Shown here in pieces: positions 15,340 to 23,141 of a stretch of 64,000 bases of DNA. A program made the position numbers and the translations under genes. This DNA is from JARRNJ01 sp037385045 (GTDB taxonomy: Bacteria > Pseudomonadota > Gammaproteobacteria > JASBUN01): contig JARRNJ010000001.1 in assembly GCA_037385045.1 (NCBI GenBank), forward strand, positions 1 to 64,000. The letters run 5' to 3'. The notes under the pieces are model-generated. The model was not told the origin of the DNA. It was given only the letters and a program-made list of their open reading frames with translations, and searched no databases. Every line of letters begins with the position of its first letter. The first letter of the stretch is position 1.

Positions 15340-18300
15340 ATGGGTCCTACAAATTCAGACCCGGCTCCCGCGCGTGGTTCGCGCGCCGTGGATGAATCTG
15401 GGAGAATGAACCCGCCACCGCCACCGTGGACTCCCAACGACGCCATGTCCGACTCGCTCGACGCCGCCGCTCCCGAAGCCAATGCCGCCGTCATGGCTTC
15501 GGCCGGTACCGGCAAAACATGGCTTCTGGTGACACGCATCGTCCGTCTGCTGCTCGCCGGCGCGCGCCCGGGCGGAATTCTCGCCATCACCTTCACCCGC
15601 AAAGCGGCGGCTGAAATGCTCACCCGCCTCGAGCAGCGGCTGTGGGGCTACGTACAGCTGTCCGACGAGGCCCTCGACCAGGCCCTGGCCGACATCGGCG
15701 TGGCCCCCGACAAAGCCGCGCGGGAACGCGCCCGGGCCCTCTATGAGCAGCTGCTGTTCAGCGAGCAGCCGATCCGCACCGCAACCTTTCACGCTTTCTG
15801 CCAGGAAATCCTGCAGCGGTTTCCCCTGGAGGCCTCCATTCCGCCCGGCTTCGAGCTGCTTGATAACGAGGGCATGCTGAGAAGCGAGGCCTGGGATGCC
15901 CTCTACTCGGAGGCCACCCGACGCCCCGACGGCGCGACGGCCGCCGCGCTGGAGGTCCTGTTCGACCGCTGCGGCGGTCTGCACAACACCCACCAGGTGC
16001 TGGAGACATTCCTGCATTTACGCAGCGACTGGTGGGCATTCGTGGAGGGTCGACGCCAGCCCCCGGAGTGGGCGCTGCAACAATTGTGCGACGTGCTCGA
16101 CGTGGATCCCTCGGTGGACTATTTCGCGCAGTTCTTCACCCGCGAGCGCTGCGAGGCACTGAACACTTATGCCGATTTCCTCGACCGCCACCGCACTGCG
16201 ACCAATACCCAACAGGCAGCGGCCCTGCGCCACGCGCTGGGATGTGACAACGCGGCAGCCGGACCATTCGAGCGGATTCGCGCCGTGCTGTTCACCTCCA
16301 CCGGCTCCCCGCGCAAGCGCAAGGAGAGCAATGCGCAGAGGCGCTCGCTGGGCGCAGAGGGCGAACAAGCGTTCCTGCAACTGCACGATGAGCTGTGCGC
16401 GGCAGTTGCACAGACCGTGGACCGCAACGCCCGGATCAATACCCTGGCCTTGTCCCGGGCCTGGTACACCGCGGGAGCGCGGTTGCTCCAACACTATCAA
16501 CGAATCAAGGAGGAACAGCGCTGGCTCGACTTCGCTGATCTGGAATGGAAGACCTATCAGCTGTTGAATCACGAGGACAACGCCTACTGGGTGCAGTACA
16601 AGCTCGACCAGCGCATCGACCATCTTCTGGTCGACGAATTCCAGGACACCAACCCGACGCAGTGGCGATTGCTGCTGCCGTTGCTCGAGGAAATCGCCGC
16701 AGGCGAGACGGAGCGCCCACGCAGTGTGTTCCTGGTCGGCGACGCCAAACAATCCATCTACGGATTCCGGCGCGCCGACCCGCGGCTGCTTGCAACCGCC
16801 GTGGGTTGGCTGAGGAATCACCTTGGCGCTACCGACTATACGCTCGACCGGTCGCGGCGTTCCGCCCAGGCGGTGATCGACTGCGTCAACGCCGTATTCG
16901 GCCCGCAGGCGCCGGACGCGCGGCTGTTGTCCTTCAAACCGCACGCCACCTACCATGGCGACGTGTGCGGGCGGGTGGAGTTGTTGCCTCTGGCGGTTTC
17001 GCCGGCCGTCACCGCGACCGTGGATGGCAACGACGATGGCCGGGGGCTGCGCGACCCGCTGCGACAGGCGCGGCAGGTCGAGGAGGATTTGCGTCACTAC
17101 ATGGAAGGGCGCATGATCGCCGACCGCATCGAGACGTTGATCGACCAGGCGTTACCGGTCATCGTCAGCGGCGGTGCACGTGCAGTCCAATACAGCGATG
17201 TCTACATCCTGACGCGCAAACGCACCCACGCGGGTTCCATCGAGCGTGCGCTGAGGGAGGCGGGAATCCCCTATGTGGGCGCCGACCGGGGTACGCTGCT
17301 CAGCAGCCTGGAGATTCGGGACCTCGAAGCGCTGCTCACGATCCTTATCGTTCCGTACAACAATCTGGCATTGGCTCAGGTTCTGCGCTCGCCGGTGTTT
17401 TCCGCCAGCGACGACGACCTGCTGCAACTGGCGTCCGCGGCCAACGGCGGCTCCTGGCTGGAACGGCTGCAGGCCCTGGCACCGCAGCTGCCTGAGCATT
17501 CACCGCTGGTCCGCGCCGAGCGGCTGTTGCGGCGCTGGTCCGAGTGGGCCGGCCGGATCCCGGTACACGACCTGCTCGACCGCATCTATGCCCAGGCCGA
17601 CGTGATCGGCCGGTACCAAGCGGCCTTCCCGCAGTCGCTGCGCCCCCGTGCGCGGGCCAACCTCACCCGCTTTATCGAACTGGCCCTGGAAGTGGACAGC
17701 GGTCGCTATCCCAGCCTGCCGCATTTCCTCAACCGGCTGCGGGAATTGCGCCGCCACGAACTTGAGGCACCCGATGCCCCGCCCGCCGGCGGCCCCGAAG
17801 ACCGGGTGCGGATTCTCACGATCCATGCCGCCAAAGGGCTGGAAGCGCCCGTTGTGTTTCTGGCCGACAGCGCCGATGCTCCGGCCCGGCCTGGCGGTTA
17901 CCAGGCGGTGGTGGACTGGCCCACCGAGGCCGAACGCCCGCGGGCCTTCTTTCTCACCGGCAAGCGCAGCCAGCACGACAGCGTGAGCCGCCGATTGTTG
18001 GAGAACCAGGAACAGGCGCGCCAGCGCGAGGATGCCAATCTTCTCTATGTGGCCCTCACGCGTGCGCGCCAGTATCTGTTCATCACCGGCGCCGCACCCG
18101 CCCGGGGCACGGACCTGGGATGGTACGGCGCCATCCGCGACGGCCTCGAGCCGGTGGCTGACGCCCGCGGGGACATCCTGGTACTGGAATCTGGCACGCC
18201 GCCCCCCGCCATCACCCCGCCGCCCGGCGCCGCTGCCGCACCGGTGGTGGATGAACGCCTGACACGGCCGCTTGCGGTCAGCTCGCGGCGGGGCACCATC

Positions 18301-18840
18301 GCCCCCAGCCACGGCGCCCATGAAGCCGATCCGAGCGGCGCGCCGGAAGAGGACGCCCGCATCCGCGGTCTCGCCATTCACCGCATGCTGGAACTGCTCA
18401 CATCGGCTGCGGCTTGGCCTGTCGACCGGATCGCGGTGCGGGTGGCAGGCGAACTGCAACTGAGCGGCAGTGACCCGCGGCTCGGCGAGTGGATGGACGA
18501 AGCCAGAGCCGTGGTCGAGGCGCCACAACTGGCCGATCTGTTCCGGCCGGACCGTTATCAGCACGCTTTCAACGAAGTCCCGGTACAATACCGCCACAAC
18601 GATTGGCTGGTGCACGGCGTCATCGACCGCGTGGTGCGCAACGGCGGCCAGGTGTTGGTGGTGGACTACAAGACCCACAGCCACGCGCGGGTTGACGACC
18701 TGGCCCGGCTGGCGGCGACGTACCAGGATCAGATGCGCTGGTATGTCAGGGGCGTGCGCCGCATCTGGCCCGATTGCCGGGTGCAGGCGGGATTGTTGTT
18801 CACGGCCTGCCGCGCGTTGCACCCGCTGGTGGTTGAATAG
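15340..18840 (+). CDS. AddA-like UvrD-family helicase-nuclease
   Basis: This protein of up to 1166 residues is a superfamily IA helicase fused to a PD-(D/E)XK nuclease, the AddA/RecB arrangement. Walker A ASAGTGKT is near residue 53, followed by AITFTRKAAAEM, Walker B DEFQDTNP near 431, QSIYGFR, and late helicase motifs (TIHAAKGLE, YVALTRAR). The nuclease has GVIDRVV and VVDYKTHSH near 1108. It should unwind and degrade double-strand ends with the AddB-like protein. The start is uncertain: ATGs at 15340, 15406 and 15445 are all in frame, and the last lies closest to where family similarity begins. cnoX follows on the same strand after 89 nt. Confidence 0.88.
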   Translation: MGPTNSDPAPARGSRAVDESGRMNPPPPPWTPNDAMSDSLDAAAPEANAAVMASAGTGKTWLLVTRIVRLLLAGARPGGILAITFTRKAAAEMLTRLEQRLWGYVQLSDEALDQALADIGVAPDKAARERARALYEQLLFSEQPIRTATFHAFCQEILQRFPLEASIPPGFELLDNEGMLRSEAWDALYSEATRRPDGATAAALEVLFDRCGGLHNTHQVLETFLHLRSDWWAFVEGRRQPPEWALQQLCDVLDVDPSVDYFAQFFTRERCEALNTYADFLDRHRTATNTQQAAALRHALGCDNAAAGPFERIRAVLFTSTGSPRKRKESNAQRRSLGAEGEQAFLQLHDELCAAVAQTVDRNARINTLALSRAWYTAGARLLQHYQRIKEEQRWLDFADLEWKTYQLLNHEDNAYWVQYKLDQRIDHLLVDEFQDTNPTQWRLLLPLLEEIAAGETERPRSVFLVGDAKQSIYGFRRADPRLLATAVGWLRNHLGATDYTLDRSRRSAQAVIDCVNAVFGPQAPDARLLSFKPHATYHGDVCGRVELLPLAVSPAVTATVDGNDDGRGLRDPLRQARQVEEDLRHYMEGRMIADRIETLIDQALPVIVSGGARAVQYSDVYILTRKRTHAGSIERALREAGIPYVGADRGTLLSSLEIRDLEALLTILIVPYNNLALAQVLRSPVFSASDDDLLQLASAANGGSWLERLQALAPQLPEHSPLVRAERLLRRWSEWAGRIPVHDLLDRIYAQADVIGRYQAAFPQSLRPRARANLTRFIELALEVDSGRYPSLPHFLNRLRELRRHELEAPDAPPAGGPEDRVRILTIHAAKGLEAPVVFLADSADAPARPGGYQAVVDWPTEAERPRAFFLTGKRSQHDSVSRRLLENQEQARQREDANLLYVALTRARQYLFITGAAPARGTDLGWYGAIRDGLEPVADARGDILVLESGTPPPAITPPPGAAAAPVVDERLTRPLAVSSRRGTIAPSHGAHEADPSGAPEEDARIRGLAIHRMLELLTSAAAWPVDRIAVRVAGELQLSGSDPRLGEWMDEARAVVEAPQLADLFRPDRYQHAFNEVPVQYRHNDWLVHGVIDRVVRNGGQVLVVDYKTHSHARVDDLARLAATYQDQMRWYVRGVRRIWPDCRVQAGLLFTACRALHPLVVE

Positions 18841-18929
18841 TTCCGTTCAGACCCTATTTCTTCCATTGCCGGCCGCCAACCCGGGCAGAGCGTTGGCCCA
18901 TTACCGATCCGAGTACAGAGAGTATTCCC

Positions 18930-19793
18930 ATGAGCGCGTCACCGTACATTTTCGAAGCCACACCGGAGAATTTTGCCTCGCAGGTACTGGAAGCCTCGAA
19001 CCGGACACCCGTGCTGGTCGACTTCTGGGCCGATTGGTGCGGCCCCTGCAAGATGTTGATGCCCGTGCTCGACAAGCTGGTCGGCGAATACCAGGGCCAG
19101 TTCCTGCTGGCCAAAGTCGACACCGAGGCACAACAGGAACTGGCGATGCAGCACGGCATCCGCAGCATCCCGACCCTGAAGCTGTACAAAGATGGCCAAC
19201 AGGTGGAAGAAATCCAGGGGGTACAGCCCGAAGATGCGCTGCGCCGGCTGCTCGACCAGTACATCACCCGCGAATCCGACGTGATCCGCGCCCGGGCGGC
19301 GGAAACCTGGCGGCAAGGCGACAGCGCCGCGGCACTGCAACTGCTCGCCCGGGCGGCGGAAATGGATCCGGAAAACCACCGCATTACCCTGGACCGAATC
19401 AAGATTTGCCTCGGCGACGGTGATGTGGACACGGCCCGACGGCTGCTGCAAACGCTGCCCTTGACGCTGGCGCAGGAACCGGAAGCGGCAGCCCTGACGG
19501 CACAGCTGGAATTCGTGCAGGTGGCGCGGGACGCACCGGCATCGGAAGACCTGGAGCGCGCGCTGGCCGAAGACCCGCGTAACGTCGAGGCCCACTATCA
19601 GCTCGGTGCCCGCAAGGTATTGGGAGGCGACTACGAGGCGGCCATGGAGCAGTTTCTGGCGGTGCTGCAACGGGATCGCGGCTTCGGTGACGACGCCGGC
19701 CGCAAGGCGCTGCTGTCGGTCTTCAATCTGCTCGGCGAGCAGGATCCCCGCGTGGGCGCGTATCGGCGGCGCATGTTCAACGCACTGCACTAA
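18930..19793 (+). CDS. cnoX: Thioredoxin-TPR chaperedoxin
   Basis: This 287-residue protein combines an N-terminal thioredoxin domain (about 5-110) with a C-terminal TPR region, the layout of CnoX/YbbN, a redox-linked holdase that passes clients to GroEL and DnaK. It has a full redox-active WCGPC motif (C37, C40), unlike E. coli CnoX, which lacks the second active-site cysteine pattern. Oxidoreductase activity is therefore expected as well as holdase function; the latter is inference. The C-terminal RMFNAL ending is typical. It overlaps the end of convergent xerD by four bases. Confidence 0.93.
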   Translation: MSASPYIFEATPENFASQVLEASNRTPVLVDFWADWCGPCKMLMPVLDKLVGEYQGQFLLAKVDTEAQQELAMQHGIRSIPTLKLYKDGQQVEEIQGVQPEDALRRLLDQYITRESDVIRARAAETWRQGDSAAALQLLARAAEMDPENHRITLDRIKICLGDGDVDTARRLLQTLPLTLAQEPEAAALTAQLEFVQVARDAPASEDLERALAEDPRNVEAHYQLGARKVLGGDYEAAMEQFLAVLQRDRGFGDDAGRKALLSVFNLLGEQDPRVGAYRRRMFNALH

Positions 19794-20737
19794 CCGCGCG
19801 GATGGTGCTGGCTGTGTAATTCCTTCAGGCGCTGTCGCGCCACATGGGTATAGATCTGGGTCGTGGAAAGATCGCTGTGGCCGAGCAGCATTTGCACCAC
19901 GCGCAGGTCGGCACCGTGATTCAACAGGTGGGTGGCGAACGCATGGCGCAGGGTGTGCGGCGAGAGGTGTTTGCTGATGCCGGCGCGTTGCGCGTGGCGT
20001 TTGATGAGGTGCCAGAACGTCTGCCGCGTCATGGCGGCTCCGCGGCGCCCGGGAAACACGAAATCGCTGATATAGCCTTGCGTCAGCTGCGGCCGACCGT
20101 CCCGCAGGTAACGCTGCAGCCAGTCAATGGCCTCGTCACCCAGGGGAACGAGCCGCTCCTTGCTGCCCTTGCCCATGATCCGCACCACGCCCTGGCGCAG
20201 ATTGACCTGATCGACGGTCAGGTGCACCAGTTCGGACACCCGCAATCCCGTTGCGTACAGCACTTCCAGCATCGTGCGGTCGCGCAGGCCGAGGACCTCT
20301 TCGGGATCCGGCGCCGCCAGCAGCAGCTCCACCTCCGCCTCGGTGACCGAATCCGGCAGCGAACGGCCCAGCTTCGGCGCATCGATGCGGGCACTGGGGT
20401 CGGCGTGCAGGCGGTTTTCGCGCACCATGTAGCGGTAGAAACGCCGCACGCTGGACAGAAGCCGCGCCGTGGTCCGCGATTTGGCGCCGCTTTGCACCCG
20501 GTGGGCGAGGAATCCCAGCAGGTGACTGCGCTGCGCCTGCAGCAGATCGAGCCCTTGCCCTCGCAGCCAGGCCGCCAGTCCGGCCAGGTCGCGTCGATAA
20601 GCTGCGAGCGTGTTGTCACTCAAACCGCGCTCCATCCACAAGGCATCGGCAAAGACATCGATCAACCGCTGATCGCCCGCGCTTGGGCGCTGATCATCGC
20701 CCGCGCCGCGCGCATTGGGCTCGACGGCGGTCATCAC
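19790..20737 (-). CDS. xerD: Tyrosine recombinase XerD
   Basis: XerD acts with XerC at dif to resolve chromosome dimers under FtsK control. The protein has 315 residues, with an N-terminal SAM-like DNA-binding domain (LWMERGLSDNTLAAYRRDL is XerD-like). The catalytic set is complete: R in GLRVSELV, K in GKGSKERL, HTLRH, the LLGHSDLSTT histidine and nucleophile Y296. The N-terminal sequence fits XerD better than XerC. There is no linked integrase cargo or att-like structure, so it is the housekeeping enzyme. It lies 91 nt downstream of the slipin gene on the same strand. Confidence 0.93.
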   Translation of the reverse strand: MMTAVEPNARGAGDDQRPSAGDQRLIDVFADALWMERGLSDNTLAAYRRDLAGLAAWLRGQGLDLLQAQRSHLLGFLAHRVQSGAKSRTTARLLSSVRRFYRYMVRENRLHADPSARIDAPKLGRSLPDSVTEAEVELLLAAPDPEEVLGLRDRTMLEVLYATGLRVSELVHLTVDQVNLRQGVVRIMGKGSKERLVPLGDEAIDWLQRYLRDGRPQLTQGYISDFVFPGRRGAAMTRQTFWHLIKRHAQRAGISKHLSPHTLRHAFATHLLNHGADLRVVQMLLGHSDLSTTQIYTHVARQRLKELHSQHHPRG

Positions 20738-20828
20738 CGCAACGCCCCCGGGTGATTGCCAACAACGGATCGGTGCATGGCGCCATTATAAGCGATGCGG
20801 CCGCCCGTTCGAGCCGGCGGCGTCGGCA

Positions 20829-21590
20829 TCAGCCGCTCTTGCCCTTGACCATCTCCATCAGCGGACGCAACACATCCACCGGCACCGGAAACACGATGGT
20901 GGAGTTCTTCTCGCCGCCGATCTCGGTCAGGGTCTGCAGATAGCGAAGCAGGATCGAGTTGGGATTCCGCGTCAGAACTTCCGCAGCGCTGGACAGCTTC
21001 TCCGACGCCTGCAATTCGCCTTCGGCGTGAATCACCTTCGCCCGCCGCACCCGCTCGGCCTCCGCCTGTTTGGCAATGGCGCGGATCATGGTTTCGTTGA
21101 TATCGACGTGTTTGATCTCCACGTTGGTGACTTTGATGCCCCAGGCGTCCGTTTGCTCGTCCAGGATGATCTGGATATCCGAATTGAGTTTGTCGCGCTC
21201 GGCAAGCATCTCATCCAGTTCGTGTTTGCCCAATACCGAGCGCAGGGTTGTCTGCGCCAGTTGGCTGGTAGCAGCGTAGTAGTTTTCCACCTGGATGATG
21301 GCCCGTTCCGGATCCAGCACACGGAAATACACCACCGCGTTGACCTGAACCGAGACGTTGTCGCGGGAAATGACATCCTGACTGGGTACGTCCATTACGA
21401 TTACCCGCAGATCCACGCGCACCATCTGCTGAATCACCGGAATCACAAGAATCAGGCCGGGACCTTTGACCTTCCAGAACCGGCCGAGCATGAAGATCAC
21501 GCCGCGCTCGTACTCCCGCAACACGCGCAGCGACGAGGCGATCAAGGCCACGATCACGGCGAGTGCAACGTAAAATGTGTAGGCTGTCAT
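20829..21590 (-). CDS. Slipin (SPFH/band 7 membrane protein)
   Basis: This 253-residue stomatin-like protein has one N-terminal membrane helix (about 3-22), then the SPFH domain beginning REYERGVIFMLGRF, and a helical C-terminal part that drives oligomerisation. Slipins organise membrane microdomains and partner with NfeD proteases. The ATG at 21590 is set by a strong GGAGGAGA ribosome-binding site and by conservation; the frame upstream is not homologous. It follows nfeD by 62 nt, the standard NfeD-slipin operon. The C-terminal VFPVPVD segment is typical of the family. Confidence 0.93.
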   Translation of the reverse strand: MTAYTFYVALAVIVALIASSLRVLREYERGVIFMLGRFWKVKGPGLILVIPVIQQMVRVDLRVIVMDVPSQDVISRDNVSVQVNAVVYFRVLDPERAIIQVENYYAATSQLAQTTLRSVLGKHELDEMLAERDKLNSDIQIILDEQTDAWGIKVTNVEIKHVDINETMIRAIAKQAEAERVRRAKVIHAEGELQASEKLSSAAEVLTRNPNSILLRYLQTLTEIGGEKNSTIVFPVPVDVLRPLMEMVKGKSG

Positions 21591-21652
21591 AAGATTTCTC
21601 CTCCGGTTGCCAGTTCTTGTCCGCCCATTGATCCACCTGCGCGCGCCGGGTT

Positions 21653-23017
21653 TCAGTGTTCGCGGACGTCGATCGGCTCCACGTGTACCACCATGCCGCT
21701 GCGCCCCGTCACCCGGACCTTGTCGCCGGCGCGCAGCGGCACGTCGCTCTGTGCCTGCCAAATTTCGCCGCCGGTACGTACGCGCCCGCGTCCGTCGAAA
21801 TCCTCGAGCACCTCGCCGACGGCATCCATCAGCGCCTCGCGGCCGCTGACCACCGGGCGACGGCGCGCCCTCAGCACCAAGTGCATCACGCCGATGAGCA
21901 GCCCGGCGGTAGTCAGCGCCACGGAAAAAATCAGGGGCCGGGAAATGGTGTAGAACGGCGACTCGGTGTTCATGAGGATGATCGAGCCGATCACAAACGC
22001 GATCAGTCCGCCGATGCCCAGCGCACCGAAGCTGGGGACAAACGCTTCGGCAATCATGAAACTGATACCCAGCAGCATCAGCGCCAGGCCGGCGTAGTTG
22101 ACCGGCAGCACATGGAATGCATACAGCGCCAACACCAGCGCGATGGCGCCGGCCACTCCCGGCAGAATGTAGCCGGGATTGGCGAATTCGAAAAACAATC
22201 CGTACACCCCGATGAGCATCAGCACATAGGCGACATTGGGGTTGGTGATCACCGCCAGCAGCCGGCTGCGCCAGTCCGGCGTTATCGTCTGCACCCGCGC
22301 GCCGGCGGTACGCAGCACCAGCTCGCGGCCGTCCACCTTTATGGTCCGCCCGTTCAGCCGCTGCAACAGATCAGGCACATCCCTGGCCATCAGGTCGATG
22401 ACGCCGAGACGCAGCGCGTCGTCCGCCGGCAGGCTGGCGGCACTGCGTACGGCCTTCTCGGCCCAATCCGCGTTGCGGTGGCGCAACTTGGCGAGACTGC
22501 GGATATAGGCGACTGCGTCATTCACCACCTTGTGCTCCATGACGTCGCCCTCGCCGGACTTGTCGTTTTTGCCCTTCCGTTTCGAGCCGCCGCCCAGAAT
22601 CTGGACCGGCGTGGCGGCGCCGAGATTGGTCCCCGGCGCCATGGCGGCGATGTGGCTTGCATATAGGATGTAGGTGCCCGCACTGGCGGCGCGCGCGCCG
22701 CTCGGTGCCACAAAACCCGCGACCGGAACCGGCGACTCGAGAATTCGGCGGATTATGGCGCGCATGGAGGTGTCCAGGCCGCCGGGCGTATCCATGCGCA
22801 GCACCACCAGTTGCGCTCCTTCGTCGCGTGCGTCGTGCAACCCCCGTTCCACGTAGTCGTTGGTCGCGGGACCAATGGGACCATCAATGGTCAGCACCAC
22901 GACCGCCGCGCCGCTCCCGGCGTCGGCCGCTCGCGGGGAGGCGCCCCACCAAATGAAACCGGCGCCCAGCAACAGGACCCACAGTGCCACGCGCCAGCCG
23001 ATTCTGATGTCATGCAT
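21653..23017 (-). CDS. NfeD membrane-bound serine protease
   Basis: This 454-residue protein is a full-length NfeD (NfeD1b type): a signal or anchor helix (about 8-25), a ClpP-class protease domain, four to five membrane helices (about 250-370) and a C-terminal OB-fold (about 390-454). The Ser-Lys dyad is visible as the serine in RAASAGTYI (near residue 112) and the lysine in KVVNDAVAYI. In archaeal homologues the protease cleaves the slipin C-terminus. Between the two catalytic residues is a lysine-rich insert (SKRKGKNDK). The ATG at 23017 is preferred over a TTG two codons earlier. It is divergent from the acyl-AMP ligase fusion. Confidence 0.93.
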   Translation of the reverse strand: MHDIRIGWRVALWVLLLGAGFIWWGASPRAADAGSGAAVVVLTIDGPIGPATNDYVERGLHDARDEGAQLVVLRMDTPGGLDTSMRAIIRRILESPVPVAGFVAPSGARAASAGTYILYASHIAAMAPGTNLGAATPVQILGGGSKRKGKNDKSGEGDVMEHKVVNDAVAYIRSLAKLRHRNADWAEKAVRSAASLPADDALRLGVIDLMARDVPDLLQRLNGRTIKVDGRELVLRTAGARVQTITPDWRSRLLAVITNPNVAYVLMLIGVYGLFFEFANPGYILPGVAGAIALVLALYAFHVLPVNYAGLALMLLGISFMIAEAFVPSFGALGIGGLIAFVIGSIILMNTESPFYTISRPLIFSVALTTAGLLIGVMHLVLRARRRPVVSGREALMDAVGEVLEDFDGRGRVRTGGEIWQAQSDVPLRAGDKVRVTGRSGMVVHVEPIDVREH

Positions 23018-23141
23018 TGTCAAATCTACTTTTTCCCAGCTCTTCTGTTAGCATAGCCGCAAATTCCCCACGCCGGAGAAGGATAAACCACCTCCGCTAT
23101 AGTTAGGGGTAAAGGCAGCGCCTGCCAAGCGAATTGCCGCA

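Noticed and set aside
19790..20737. XerD-type recombinase as an integrase of a mobile element
   Set aside because: Sequence and context fit the housekeeping XerD; no att repeats, tRNA target or cargo genes are present.
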